The position numbers and the translations under genes were made by a program. Positions 15,124-23,778 of a DNA stretch of 46,376 nucleotides are shown here, piece by piece (within the stretch, counting starts at the first letter, position 1; the number at the start of each line of letters is the position of its first letter). The notes under the pieces were generated by a model, which saw only the letters and a list, made by a program, of their open reading frames with translations, searched no databases and was not told the DNA's origin. This DNA comes from WJMD01 sp964596015 (GTDB taxonomy: Bacteria; Joyebacterota; Joyebacteria; Joyebacterales; Joyebacteraceae): positions 1 through 46,376 of the forward strand of contig CAZQSB010000016.1 of assembly GCA_964596015.1 (NCBI GenBank). Direction: 5' to 3'.

Positions 15124-15286
15124 TAAAATATCCTTTCTTTATAAGGTGACAGACAAGAGGGCCATGCCCGAGGGCACACGGGATTCTTACCCCTCTTAAC
15201 GTCTTTACGGCAGTGGCTAGCATATCCGAAGGTGTCGCCAAACCTACAGCTAAGATCATTTCTGATCTTGCTCCGTTGCCTGTCAT
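15107..15286 (-). CDS. Possible small protein, 59 residues
   Basis: This open frame fills the 170-base gap between two clear genes. It begins MTGNGARSEMILAVGLATPS and continues DMLATAVKTLRGVRIPC. The ribosome site is weak (AAGAA) and the 3' end overlaps the next start. Composition is plausible for protein, but a regulatory RNA region cannot be excluded. Confidence 0.4.
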   Translation of the reverse strand: MTGNGARSEMILAVGLATPSDMLATAVKTLRGVRIPCALGHGPLVCHLIKKGYFNGYKL

Positions 15287-15294
15287 AATTATTC

Positions 15295-15495
15295 TTAAGG
15301 AATCATACTTAAAATTTCTGAAACCTTTTCTCTAACGTCTAATTCCCAACCTTCCGCTTGTAACGAAATAGAAGATCTGTACCAATTTGTTTGCCCTTCT
15401 TTAGAGAAAGGTTCTTTTTCACGAATAACCATAATCTTATCTGTATTTAGATAAAAATTATCTCCTTTTGGGCCAGTTAGTTTAATTAAATACAT
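15295..15495 (-). CDS. Small FlbD-like protein
   Basis: A 66-residue protein whose pattern LIKLTGPKGDNFYLNTDKI, followed by VREKVSEIL, resembles the FlbD family (short proteins with MIxLTRLNG at the start and a VxExVEEV end, found beside flagellar genes). Function in FlbD itself is poorly known. In a phage operon it may be only a common beta-beta-alpha fold. Similarity is judged by eye. Confidence 0.45.
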   Translation of the reverse strand: MYLIKLTGPKGDNFYLNTDKIMVIREKEPFSKEGQTNWYRSSISLQAEGWELDVREKVSEILSMIP

Positions 15496-15498
15496 AAG

Positions 15499-15873
15499 TT
15501 ACCTTTCTATTCCTATCTCACCGAGAGCTTGCCACAGGTGCGTTAGCTCTGGTTTATCCATTCCGATATCATTGTCTAACATCATTGCTAGATTATGTGC
15601 GGCTTTAACGATTGCCATATACTTTTGATCCGAAGATAAGCTTACCGGCTCATTCCAAGCGTATTCTCCGATTTTTTCCATTACCATTCGGCCTTTGTTA
15701 TATAGCAAAGGAGATTGCCGGACATACTCTAACTGCATTGAAAGATCAATAGTTGGTTTATCCCCAAGGGCTGAGAAAAAAGCTGCCATTTGGTGAGAAT
15801 CCAAAGACCAGAATTCTTCTACAAATTCGCTGCGTGTTAGTTCTATGTTTACTGGTATTGAGCGTTTAATCAT
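15499..15873 (-). CDS. Hypothetical early protein, 124 residues
   Basis: A 124-residue protein. The segment EFVEEFWSLDSHQMAAFFSA is a pattern I associate with small phage early proteins of unknown role. The rest is helical (IVKAAHNLAMMLDNDIG). It overlaps the upstream zinc protein by 4 bases. Function unknown. Confidence 0.6.
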   Translation of the reverse strand: MIKRSIPVNIELTRSEFVEEFWSLDSHQMAAFFSALGDKPTIDLSMQLEYVRQSPLLYNKGRMVMEKIGEYAWNEPVSLSSDQKYMAIVKAAHNLAMMLDNDIGMDKPELTHLWQALGEIGIER

Positions 15874-16088
15874 CTTTCTCTATCTCCATTAACAAACACA
15901 TGACCTTTACAATGATAACAATCTGGATAAATACCTGGTTTCTGCTTCCAAGGTGGTCTTTGATTAATAGATACTTTTTTTCTTTTTACTAGTTTTGCTG
16001 TTTTAAATGACCAGCACTCTTCTACACCATAAGTATTGTTGCCGTTATAAAAGTTGTTTTCGCAACCAAGGCAATTTGCTTTATCCAC
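15870..16088 (-). CDS. Small zinc-ribbon-like protein
   Basis: A 72-residue protein with CLGC near the start, one further Cys in VEECWSF and a late CYHCKG. The two CxxC pairs suggest one bound zinc. The middle is basic (KLVKRKKVSINQR). Such small treble-clef or ribbon proteins in phage early operons may bind nucleic acid or host proteins. It overlaps the next gene by 4 bases. Confidence 0.6.
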   Translation of the reverse strand: MDKANCLGCENNFYNGNNTYGVEECWSFKTAKLVKRKKVSINQRPPWKQKPGIYPDCYHCKGHVFVNGDRER

Positions 16089-16091
16089 CGC

Positions 16092-16451
16092 TCACTCCCC
16101 CACCGCCTCAAGGGCTTTTCTCGTTATCTCCCAGACATGTCTTAAATGCATGTTCATCCTATCTGTCATTTTACGTCCCCTTCCTTTTTCACATTCCCTA
16201 TCAATTTGCTCCAAAACTTCCCAATGTTTTTTTAAATTCTCAAACTGCGCCTCAAGACGTGTTTGGTAATTGTCACAGTATTGTTTTAGCTTCTCGTTTT
16301 CTTCCCTTAGCTTAGCCCTATCCTCAATAAGCGTATGAATATCTGTCTTAAGCCTTCGGATCTCCGCGTCTCTTTGATCAAGCTTTTGCCTAAGCTCATC
16401 TCGGTGCTCCAGTAATTTGTAAAACGTAACCCCGTAATGATCATCTTGCAT
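16092..16451 (-). CDS. Coiled-coil protein of the early operon
   Basis: A 119-residue protein with a continuous coiled coil over about residues 12-80 (LRQKLDQRDAEIRRLKTDIH, EDRAKLREENEKLKQY). A basic helical C-terminus follows. It overlaps the 57-residue upstream gene by 11 bases. No specific family recognised. Confidence 0.6.
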   Translation of the reverse strand: MQDDHYGVTFYKLLEHRDELRQKLDQRDAEIRRLKTDIHTLIEDRAKLREENEKLKQYCDNYQTRLEAQFENLKKHWEVLEQIDRECEKGRGRKMTDRMNMHLRHVWEITRKALEAVGE

Positions 16452-16614
16452 TGGACCGCTCCCAGCTCTTTTTAGCTATAAGCGTTTTCATCTGTTCGCG
16501 AACGTCAAAGCGAAGATCCCAAGGAACATTCATCCAAGCTCGTTTTACTTTTCTTTTGGGTTGGTTCGTTAGAAGGGCGTTTTTGTTAAGAAGTTTTGCA
16601 GTTTTTGAATTCAT
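16441..16614 (-). CDS. First gene of the leftward operon, 57-residue basic protein
   Basis: The frame begins MNSKTAKLLNKNALLTNQPK and continues RKVKRAWMNVPWDLRFDVRE. It is basic, with conserved-looking tryptophans (AWMNVPW). GGAG lies 6 bases before the ATG and the promoter-like pair lies just upstream. It is the promoter-proximal early gene, a position often used for host takeover proteins. Function unknown. Confidence 0.6.
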   Translation of the reverse strand: MNSKTAKLLNKNALLTNQPKRKVKRAWMNVPWDLRFDVREQMKTLIAKKSWERSNAR

Positions 16615-16643
16615 TGCCAGCTCCAGAATTTGTTTATTTCTTA

Positions 16644-16672
16644 CCGCTAGCAGATTGCTTTCAAAAATGCAA
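16644..16672 (-). promoter_or_regulatory. Leftward early promoter
   Basis: TTGCAT (16667-16672) and TAGCGG (16644-16649) are 17 bases apart on the minus strand. The -10 match is poor but the TTGCATTTTTG block is shared with the site at 12789-12817. It faces the whole minus-strand operon. Confidence 0.45.
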
Positions 16673-16690
16673 GGTTAATTTAAAAAATAT

Positions 16691-16719
16691 TTGACAAGAA
16701 AAATATTAACAGACAAGAT
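16691..16719 (+). promoter_or_regulatory. Rightward promoter for the primase-helicase gene
   Basis: A perfect TTGACA (16691-16696) is followed after 17 bases by CAAGAT (16714-16719), which keeps the second A and final T of a -10 box. It lies in the 143-base divergent gap and about 40 bases before the primase ATG, which has AGGAG. Confidence 0.5.
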
Positions 16720-16757
16720 TACAGGATAACAATTTCAAATCATAGGAGCAAGCAACA

Positions 16758-19175
16758 ATGCACCAACTTATAAAACTGCGCTCTTTCACCGTGGACGAAA
16801 AAACTACAGGTGGACAAACAGTAAAGAAACTAAAAACTTACGATGCCTTCTTAGATCCTCACCAAACAGCCCCTAATCTGGAAGATCTATACAAAAACAT
16901 CGATAAGTATCTGGAAAAAATACCTAAACAAGAACGTTTTAATATACACTACACGCTTGCAAATTGCGGTAAAGGAAAAAGAGACTTTCACGAGCAACAC
17001 TACGTTGCATTCGATATAGACAAAATAGACATCCACAAAGTAGAAAAATACCACCCAGTAATACTAGGAGTGCTGGGAACACCATATAAAAGTACGGCTA
17101 TTATTTTCTCCGGCCACGGACTGCACTATATCATTAAACTCAAAAAACCAATCACGCAAAAAACATGGTTTCGTGAACATAAACCGCACTACTCGCAAGT
17201 ACTTAAAAAAATAGAAGCCGAGCTTAAAAAAGAAAACCTGCCAATGGATCTGGACTCTCAAATATTTGAACCAAGACGCATGCTAAGACTCCCAGGTACA
17301 ATTAACCGCAAGAAAAACCTGCCGGATATAGAAGCAAAAATAATCCAGCCGAACATGAAACCCATGGAGCTGGACCTTTGCAAACTCTCAGGAATTCCCA
17401 AAGTAGAATCCAAAGATATGCTCTCTCCTACATATCTTAAAAAATATCCGCAAATTGACGGCAAAGAAGTCTTACGCGGATGTGATTTTATCTACTGGAT
17501 GAAAAATCATCCTAATGAGACCTCAGAGCCTCAGTGGTATGCATTGTTATCTATTCTGTCCAGATTGCAAGACGGACGTAAATTCTGTCATGAGTATTCA
17601 GCGGGCTACTACGGGTACTCTCAAGAAGAAACAGAGCAAAAAATTGAACAAGCACTAGAATGCGCCGGACCACGAACCTGTGAGAATATTAACTCCCTGT
17701 GGGAAGGGTGCTCGAAATGCGCTCACTGGCAGAAAGTTAATTCCCCTGTCATGATCCGCGGGAAAGATTCTATTGCAACTGAAAAATCAGGCTTTCATAC
17801 CTTTATAACTACAAAATCAGGGCCTAAATTTATACCGTGTTATAAAGATCTTAGAAAATTCTTTGAAAGAAAATATCCTTATAAAACCGTTGCTAGAAAC
17901 TGCTGGGTTTTTAACGGAAAATACTATCAAACTATGGAAAATAATGTGCTCGAACAATTTGCACAAAAACATTTTGACCCCTACGCCGATAACAAAATGG
18001 TCCGTGAATTCAGAGAACTGGTTACCCGTACACATGTCGTAATGCCAGAGTGGTTCGATAAATCCACCAGAAGGCAAATGAATTTCCAAAACTGTGTACT
18101 AAATCTAGACACTATGGAAACCCAGGAGCATGATCCCGAAACCGGATTTCGGCAAATCCTACCCTACGAGTATAACCAAAAGGCAGTATGCCCAAATTTT
18201 GATAAGATGCTTAAAAAAGTAACAAGAGAGGACGAAGATCTCGAAAAAGTCTTATGCGAATGGATGGGCTACGCCATTGCAGGGGATACCTACTGGCTGC
18301 ATAAGGCTCTGATTTTAATAGGAGATGGGGCAAATGGCAAATCTACGTTTCTGGATGTTATAAAAATGCTCGTCGGCGCTGATAACTACTCGTGTGTAGA
18401 TCTAAAGGCACTGGGAAAATCCGAATACGCAAGGCAACTGCTCGATGGCAAGTTTTTTAATATCTCCGAGGAAACACCAGATGATGATTTATTAAACAAC
18501 CATATGTTCAAGCTGCTCTCGGCAGGCGGAGAGATCACCGTAAGACAACCATACAGGGAAGCGTATTCCATACGTAATAAGGCGAAACTGCTTTTTGCAT
18601 GTAATTCCCTTCCCGAGAGTAGGGATCTGTCTAAGGGCTTTTTCAGGCGTTTCATGGTGGTTCCATTTAATGCAGAATTTACCCCTGAAGATCCCGATTT
18701 TGATCCACATATCTTAGAGAAGATGCAAATAGAGCTGCCAGGGATCCTGAATCGGGCGCTCGAAGGATATAAACGGCTGTGCCTACAGCAAGGGTTCACC
18801 TACAGCAAGGCTATTGATAAGGCCGTTAGAGCCTACAGATATGATCTGGATAATGAACAACGCTGGGCAGATGAGCATCTGGAAATCATCCCGAAAGAGA
18901 AACCAGAATATGAAACCACGAGCCTGCCGATTAAAGAACTGTATATCTACTACCTGCAAGATCTTAAAGATAATCTCGAAAAACCTCTTACGCGCACAAA
19001 ATTTACACAGAGCATCCGCAAATTGATACCGGATTTTGATTCGAGGTATACCGTAGAAAGAAGAAACAAGAATATTCTTAGATCTTTAAAGGGACTTTGC
19101 TATATAGGCAACCTTGATCAAAAACTCACTTTGATCGATGGAGGCAAAGAAAACAAAAAAGATTACACTTATTGA
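16758..19175 (+). CDS. Primase-helicase: AEP primase domain with D5/SF3 helicase
   Basis: An 805-residue bifunctional replication initiator. The N-terminal archaeo-eukaryotic primase domain shows AFDIDKID (about residue 85; the metal-binding Asp pair), GHGLHY (about 119-124) and RMLRLPGTINRK (about 176). A cysteine cluster follows (CAGPRTC then GCSKCAHW, about 297-330), probably a zinc knuckle of PriCT type. The helicase half has GDGANGKST (Walker A, about 522-530), NISEETPDD as Walker B region and LLFACNSLP as sensor 1, with FRRFMVVPF after it. It is the P4 alpha type. It would unwind and prime at the iterons just downstream. Confidence 0.93.
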   Translation: MHQLIKLRSFTVDEKTTGGQTVKKLKTYDAFLDPHQTAPNLEDLYKNIDKYLEKIPKQERFNIHYTLANCGKGKRDFHEQHYVAFDIDKIDIHKVEKYHPVILGVLGTPYKSTAIIFSGHGLHYIIKLKKPITQKTWFREHKPHYSQVLKKIEAELKKENLPMDLDSQIFEPRRMLRLPGTINRKKNLPDIEAKIIQPNMKPMELDLCKLSGIPKVESKDMLSPTYLKKYPQIDGKEVLRGCDFIYWMKNHPNETSEPQWYALLSILSRLQDGRKFCHEYSAGYYGYSQEETEQKIEQALECAGPRTCENINSLWEGCSKCAHWQKVNSPVMIRGKDSIATEKSGFHTFITTKSGPKFIPCYKDLRKFFERKYPYKTVARNCWVFNGKYYQTMENNVLEQFAQKHFDPYADNKMVREFRELVTRTHVVMPEWFDKSTRRQMNFQNCVLNLDTMETQEHDPETGFRQILPYEYNQKAVCPNFDKMLKKVTREDEDLEKVLCEWMGYAIAGDTYWLHKALILIGDGANGKSTFLDVIKMLVGADNYSCVDLKALGKSEYARQLLDGKFFNISEETPDDDLLNNHMFKLLSAGGEITVRQPYREAYSIRNKAKLLFACNSLPESRDLSKGFFRRFMVVPFNAEFTPEDPDFDPHILEKMQIELPGILNRALEGYKRLCLQQGFTYSKAIDKAVRAYRYDLDNEQRWADEHLEIIPKEKPEYETTSLPIKELYIYYLQDLKDNLEKPLTRTKFTQSIRKLIPDFDSRYTVERRNKNILRSLKGLCYIGNLDQKLTLIDGGKENKKDYTY

Positions 19176-19182
19176 TTTAAAA

Positions 19183-19517
19183 GTGTTACACAAAAATCTA
19201 GCCAAGTTATTGATTTAGCTTGGCTTTTTTTATAGGTGTTACAGTGTCACACATGCCTATTTTTTAGGCGTAACCCGATTTTGATAATGATTTCAATAGC
19301 TTACCCCCTTATGTTACACTTTTTTTCTTTTTAAGGAAAAAAATATATTTATATAAGAATGCATTTTCCTAAATACGCATATATAAAAAATATTCCCTTA
19401 TATACAATCTGTGAAAAGTTTTTTTCAACAAAAGTGTAACACATGGTTTTAGGTGGTAAGTACCTGTTTTTATACGATGTAAATGTTACATTTCTTCGGA
19501 TGAAAAAAGTGTAACAC
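19183..19517. repeat. Iteron array around an AT-rich core, candidate replication origin
   Basis: Seven copies of the 9-mer GTGTTACAC or close variants occur in 335 bases. Exact copies are at 19183-19191 (plus), 19434-19442 and 19509-19517 (minus). Near copies are at 19236-19244, 19244-19252 (GTGTCACAC), 19311-19319 and 19483-19491. Between copies four and five lies about 110 bases of nearly pure A/T. The whole gap 19176-19670 holds no convincing gene. Position next to a P4-alpha-type primase-helicase fits an origin. Confidence 0.7.
19199..19231 (+). terminator. Terminator after the primase-helicase gene
   Basis: AGCCAAG (19200-19206) pairs with CTTGGCT (19219-19225) over a 12-base loop, followed by seven T. 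It lies 25 bases after the stop codon, between the first two iterons. Confidence 0.75.
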
Positions 19518-19670
19518 TTTGCTTGAGTGCTCACAGAAACATGAGATTTTGGTGAGAATGGTTATTTATTAGGCAAGATTCGGATATGCTTTTCTTCGCT
19601 CCAGAAAAACATATCTTTGCTTGTGATCGTTTTTCTTGCATTGCATTTGGTTATAATTTATTATAATTCT

Positions 19671-19886
19671 ATGAGGAAGATAATTAGACAGTTTCTTTGT
19701 TTTCATCGTTGGCAATTTGTAGAAAGAGTGCCTTTTAATGATACAGAGATACTGCTTAAACAGGTTTGCTTCCGTTGTGGAGTGACGCGGACAATATATG
19801 CTTCGGACAGAATTAAAAAGAAAAATTGGTCGTCCTTGCGAGGGAGAGCATCCTATGGCCAGAGACGGCTACACTTTACCCGTTGA
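19671..19886 (+). CDS. Small zinc-finger-like protein
   Basis: ATG 19671 gives 71 residues beginning MRKIIRQFLCFHRWQFVERV. A CFH pair and a later CFRCGVTR make one likely zinc site of the type seen in short phage proteins. The last 30 residues overlap the next gene in another frame. A TTG at 19617 is a poor alternative start. Function unknown. Confidence 0.5.
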   Translation: MRKIIRQFLCFHRWQFVERVPFNDTEILLKQVCFRCGVTRTIYASDRIKKKNWSSLRGRASYGQRRLHFTR

Positions 19887-20022
19887 TCTGAAGAGAAAGT
19901 TTCAGACAAGATGCAGGGAGCTTAGAGTTAACAAATCTCAATTGATAAGAGATTGGATCGAATGGTTCTTAGATGAAACAGAAGGGAATAAGGACGCTGG
20001 GAATTCGCCCCGTATTCCCTAG
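19798..20022 (+). CDS. Ribbon-helix-helix DNA-binding protein
   Basis: A 74-residue protein. DGYTLPVDLKRKFQTRCREL, then VNKSQLIRDWIEWFLDE is a clear ribbon-helix-helix pattern: one strand then two helices. It is preceded by an AT-hook-like KRKIGRP. Such proteins dimerise and bind operators. It sits between the origin and the terminase operon and could regulate the switch to late genes or bind the repeats. It overlaps the zinc protein by 89 bases. Confidence 0.65.
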   Translation: MLRTELKRKIGRPCEGEHPMARDGYTLPVDLKRKFQTRCRELRVNKSQLIRDWIEWFLDETEGNKDAGNSPRIP

Positions 20023-20071
20023 AGATGAAAAGGATTGTTACTGGTTTAATTTTAGCATTATTTGGGGTAAC

Positions 20072-20099
20072 TTACTAAGCGGATAAAATGCGGTATAAT
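20072..20099 (+). promoter_or_regulatory. Probable promoter of the terminase/head operon
   Basis: A perfect TATAAT (20094-20099) lies 35 bases before the terminase small subunit ATG. The -35 is weak (TTACTA at 20072-20077, 16-base spacing). The gene's own ribosome site is AAGGGAG. Confidence 0.45.
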
Positions 20100-20133
20100 T
20101 AAACTGTATTGATTTAAATGAAAAGGGAGTTTC

Positions 20134-20730
20134 ATGGCAGAGAAGCCTAAAAAGACAGCAACCAAGAAAAAGAAGGTAGGCAACTCTAAAAAAGGAGCAG
20201 ATTCTAAGACTGAGAACTTTCAGATCAAGCAAGAGCTGTTTGCAAGAGCATATATTAACAATGGTTACAATGCTACTCAGGCGGCTTTGACGGCTGGATA
20301 TTCTCCCAAAACCGCTGGTATCATAGGTTTTGAGAACTTAAGGAAACCTAAAATACAGAGTAAAATCAAGGAGTTACTGGAAAAGACCTTCGAAAAACAA
20401 GATATTACCAGAGAGAGAATTATCTCTGAGCTTGCAACATGTGCTTTCTCAGATATCCGAAATGCCGTGGATTGGCGAGATGGAAAAGTGACCTTGGTTG
20501 ATGCTAAGGACGTTGACGAGGCAACTGCAAGAGCCATTCAAATGGTCCAAGAAACCGAGACGGCGCGCTCATATAAAAGAAGTTTAAAGTTACATGATAA
20601 ATTGAAAGCCTTGGAGCTTTTGGGCCGAGGCATAGGTATGTGGGATGGATCTGAAGACGATGATACGAAGGGTGGGGGTTCTTCCTTATCCGACATTCTT
20701 AAGTCTGTGCGAGAAGTATACGGGGAATAA
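20134..20730 (+). CDS. terS: Terminase small subunit
   Basis: A 198-residue Terminase_2-type protein that recognises phage DNA for packaging. It has a lysine-rich leader, then the helix-turn-helix region FARAYINNGYNATQAALTAG followed by YSPKTA, and a coiled oligomerisation part (ITRERIISELATCAFSDIRN and on). The 3' end overlaps the large subunit frame. Size and the adjacent gene fit the family. Confidence 0.9.
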   Translation: MAEKPKKTATKKKKVGNSKKGADSKTENFQIKQELFARAYINNGYNATQAALTAGYSPKTAGIIGFENLRKPKIQSKIKELLEKTFEKQDITRERIISELATCAFSDIRNAVDWRDGKVTLVDAKDVDEATARAIQMVQETETARSYKRSLKLHDKLKALELLGRGIGMWDGSEDDDTKGGGSSLSDILKSVREVYGE

Positions 20731-22306
20731 TGACACGGCTACGGCACAAGCTCTATTTAAAGCTCGTTGCGCTACGGACGTGGAGCTGTTCGCACGCCAT
20801 TACTTTCCGCATTACTGTACGAAGCCATTTTCACAATTTCACAATGATTTGTTTGGCGCTTGGGAGTTTGGCGAAAGATCAATTAGAAGATGCAATGGTG
20901 CACCTCGTGGATATGCGAAATCGGCGCTTGTCGCGCTCATCAAGCCGATCCATGATATTTGTTACGGACTTGAGAAATTTATCATTATATTATCAAACAC
21001 TAAGCCCCAGGCAATTGGAAAGCTTAAGGACATTCGGCGTGAGCTTCTTGTTAACACTAAGTTGGTTCGCGATTACGGAATTAGTTTCGTATCTTCTAAG
21101 CCTGCCGAGAGCCATTTTATCGTTGATTCGGAAGGTAGCCAGATCATGTTGGCGTCGTATGGTTCTGGAGCTGAAATACGGGGTATTAGATTTGGGGAGC
21201 ATCGACCAAGCAAAGTGATTTGTGACGATGTGGAGCATTCGGAAGAGGTATTTAGCGAAGAGATCCGAAATAAGTACGAAGACTGGTATTTCCAGGTGGT
21301 ATCCCAGGTAGGTAACGAGGAGACGAACATTGATTTTGTAGGCACGGTGCTGCATCCGAGGAGTTTGTTGAAAAAGCTAAGTGAAAACCCCGTGTACAAT
21401 TCCAGGATATATCCTGCCATTATGCAGTGGTCTGAGCGTGAGGATCTGTGGCAGAAGTGGCGTGATATTTATACAGATCTTGACAATGAGAACAGGGTAG
21501 CCGAGGCCGAGAAGTTTTATAAGGAAAATGAGCAGGCTATGTTGGCTGGCACGCAGGTGCTGTGGCCGGAAAAAGAGCCTTACATATATTTGATGAAAGA
21601 GCTTGTCGAGAAGGGCCGCAGGGCTTTTTTAAAAGAAAAGCAGAATGCTCCAACGGGAGCGGATGACAAAGTGTTCGAAGAGCTTAGGTATTTTACTGAA
21701 GTGCCTGAAGGGCTTATGATAGAAAGTACCGGCAAGATTATTCCTTGGCGTGAGCTTAAGCATCAGTGTTTTGGTGCAATGGACCCTGCTACTGGTCAGA
21801 CCAAGGCTAAAAAGGGTAAACTAGGTGATTTTACTTGTCTTTTGACAGGATACAAGGATACTAAAGGAAGGCTTTTTATATACAAAGACTGGACAAAACG
21901 AGAGCCTCCAACGAAGTACATAAGAGAGATTTTTGAGCATCATAAGGTATTTGATTACTATAAGTTTGGCGTTGAGACTAATTTATATCGTAATTTGCTG
22001 CTTCCAAACATCATAGCGGAGAGAAATCGGTTAGAGACAGAAGAAAAGAAAAAGATTAAAATACCATTTTATGATATTGAAAATATAGAGAATAAAGAGA
22101 AGCGGATTTATACATTGGAGCCAAAGGTGTCGCACGGATGGATACTTTTTAATAAGACTTTGAGCGCGGAGTTTAAAAACCAGCTCTTAGAATTTCCTCA
22201 TGCGGATCACGATGATTGCCCCGATGCGTTACACCAAATATATGAGCTTGCAAATAATAGGTATAAGGCTTCGCCTATATCTATTAATCCAACTATGGAC
22301 GGTTAA
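20645..22306 (+). CDS. terL: Terminase large subunit
   Basis: About 540 residues: the packaging motor ATPase and nuclease. Walker A is APRGYAKSA (near residue 87-95), Walker B is VICDDVEHSEE. The RNase H-like nuclease shows AMDPATGQ, a later Glu in FGVETNLY and the final acidic HDDCPDAL. There is no ATG near the end of TerS. Candidates are ATG 20645, ATG 20660 or GTG 20672, all inside the TerS gene, so the exact start is open. Confidence 0.93.
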   Translation: MDLKTMIRRVGVLPYPTFLSLCEKYTGNNDTATAQALFKARCATDVELFARHYFPHYCTKPFSQFHNDLFGAWEFGERSIRRCNGAPRGYAKSALVALIKPIHDICYGLEKFIIILSNTKPQAIGKLKDIRRELLVNTKLVRDYGISFVSSKPAESHFIVDSEGSQIMLASYGSGAEIRGIRFGEHRPSKVICDDVEHSEEVFSEEIRNKYEDWYFQVVSQVGNEETNIDFVGTVLHPRSLLKKLSENPVYNSRIYPAIMQWSEREDLWQKWRDIYTDLDNENRVAEAEKFYKENEQAMLAGTQVLWPEKEPYIYLMKELVEKGRRAFLKEKQNAPTGADDKVFEELRYFTEVPEGLMIESTGKIIPWRELKHQCFGAMDPATGQTKAKKGKLGDFTCLLTGYKDTKGRLFIYKDWTKREPPTKYIREIFEHHKVFDYYKFGVETNLYRNLLLPNIIAERNRLETEEKKKIKIPFYDIENIENKEKRIYTLEPKVSHGWILFNKTLSAEFKNQLLEFPHADHDDCPDALHQIYELANNRYKASPISINPTMDG

Positions 22307-22308
22307 TT

Positions 22309-23763
22309 ATGAGCAATAGTATGCTTTCACGGTCAGCTCGAAGGGTAGCAGGTAAGCTAGGGATAATCCCAGGGGAGCAGGCTACTAAGGTTAGAAAGTT
22401 TAGGGACGATAAGCTGGATGATTTAGATGCTTATTATGAGAGCAGGCAGTATGATCATTTATATGATTGGGAAGAATCCAGCAAACGCGGCCAGTATGTT
22501 CCCATTCGTAAACGAAAGCCACGGCTACAATTTAATTTTGCAAAAGCTTTGTCCGATAGGATTACTTCTAAGCTCATAGGCAGGAACGTTTTTCCACAGT
22601 TTCAGGTGGAAGATGATCCGATGACAGAGGATTTTATCCAGGCAGTGGTAAGGGCTTCTAAGCTGTCGCACAGGCTGTTAGATCCCATACGCCGGATGTG
22701 TGTAACAGGATCTGTGTTGGTTCGTTTTTACGTTGACGGTGGTGCTCTTAAAGTAACGCATTATCCTGCAAAGTACTGTTATCCTGAGTTTTTTCCTCAC
22801 GGTGAACTTTCTTACTGTAAGATTCAGTATGTTTATGAAGACGTAGATGATTTAGACGAGCGCGGAAAGCCCAGGCAAAAATGGTACAGGCTTGATCTTG
22901 GGCCGATGCAAGACACGCTTTTTGATAATCCAGAATATAAACCAAATGTAGAGCCTCAGTTTACTGTTGTGGAAGCAAACGAGCACAATTTGGGGTTTGT
23001 CCAAGCCGAATGGTTTAGAACTACGATACAAAACCATAGTCCTGATGGGGACAGTGTTATTGAAGATATTTTAGGCTTTATTGACGAGCTTAATTATTCT
23101 TTGTCTCAATCTTCTCAGGCTGTTAGTTATAATCAAGATCCGATACTCGCTATTAAGAACATGGATGAAGACGAGATGGACCAGCTCATTCGTACCTCGT
23201 CTAAGGCATGGAATTTAGGAAGAGAAGGCGAGGCCAAGTTTCTGGAATCTACTCTAAAGGGAGTACAAACGGCCATGGATTTCAGGGACAAGGTGCGCTT
23301 GTCTGTCCAAGATATTGCACGGATTGTTCTTTTAGATCCTGAGAAAATGGTCGGCCATGCCCAGAGTGCTAAGGCAATGGAAGTGCTTCACGGTCCGTTA
23401 ATTGAGCTTATAAACGAGCTTAGGCCGGTAGTTGAAGAGAAGCTTGTTACTTTGGTTCAGAAAATGTCAGTAACTGTTTTGGTACTTGCTCGCCAAGGCG
23501 CTCTTATTCCTTTAAGGATGCCAGAGGGGTTTGTTCCAAAGAGTTTAAATATTACGTTAAGCTGGCCACCTATATTCCCTTTAACGATGCAAGATTTACA
23601 GCAGAAAGTAACAGTGGTTTCATCTGCTACGGGAGCGAATCTTTTGTCACGGGAAACAGGCACTAAGTGGTTAGCAAAAGACTTTGGTGTCGAGGATGTG
23701 GACGAGGAGATAAGGCGAATAAATGCACAGCCTATTTTGTCTCCGTTTGGTTCTTTTTATTAA
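22309..23763 (+). CDS. Portal protein
   Basis: A 484-residue portal of the SPP1 gp6-like kind: dodecameric ring at the packaging vertex. It has LQFNFAKALSDRITSKLIGR near residue 70, an alpha/beta wing, AEWFRTTIQNHSPDGDS, FIDELNYSLSQSSQAVSYNQ (helical clip and stem) and VRLSVQDIARIVLLDPEKM. It is flanked by TerL and a MuF-like gene in the standard head order. Confidence 0.9.
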   Translation: MSNSMLSRSARRVAGKLGIIPGEQATKVRKFRDDKLDDLDAYYESRQYDHLYDWEESSKRGQYVPIRKRKPRLQFNFAKALSDRITSKLIGRNVFPQFQVEDDPMTEDFIQAVVRASKLSHRLLDPIRRMCVTGSVLVRFYVDGGALKVTHYPAKYCYPEFFPHGELSYCKIQYVYEDVDDLDERGKPRQKWYRLDLGPMQDTLFDNPEYKPNVEPQFTVVEANEHNLGFVQAEWFRTTIQNHSPDGDSVIEDILGFIDELNYSLSQSSQAVSYNQDPILAIKNMDEDEMDQLIRTSSKAWNLGREGEAKFLESTLKGVQTAMDFRDKVRLSVQDIARIVLLDPEKMVGHAQSAKAMEVLHGPLIELINELRPVVEEKLVTLVQKMSVTVLVLARQGALIPLRMPEGFVPKSLNITLSWPPIFPLTMQDLQQKVTVVSSATGANLLSRETGTKWLAKDFGVEDVDEEIRRINAQPILSPFGSFY

Positions 23764-23778
23764 TAGGAAAAAATACTG

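Noticed and set aside
19349..19534. 61-codon minus-strand frame in the iteron region
   Set aside because: It is full of Tyr/Phe/Lys from A/T-rich repeats, has no ribosome site and crosses the iterons.
20025..20078. 17-codon hydrophobic frame (MKRIVTGLILALFGVTY) before the terminase gene
   Set aside because: It has no proper ribosome site and overlaps the likely promoter. It is too short to support.
20730..21218. 162-codon frame overlapping the terminase large subunit
   Set aside because: It is in the wrong frame of a gene with intact ATPase and nuclease motifs, and has no motif of its own.
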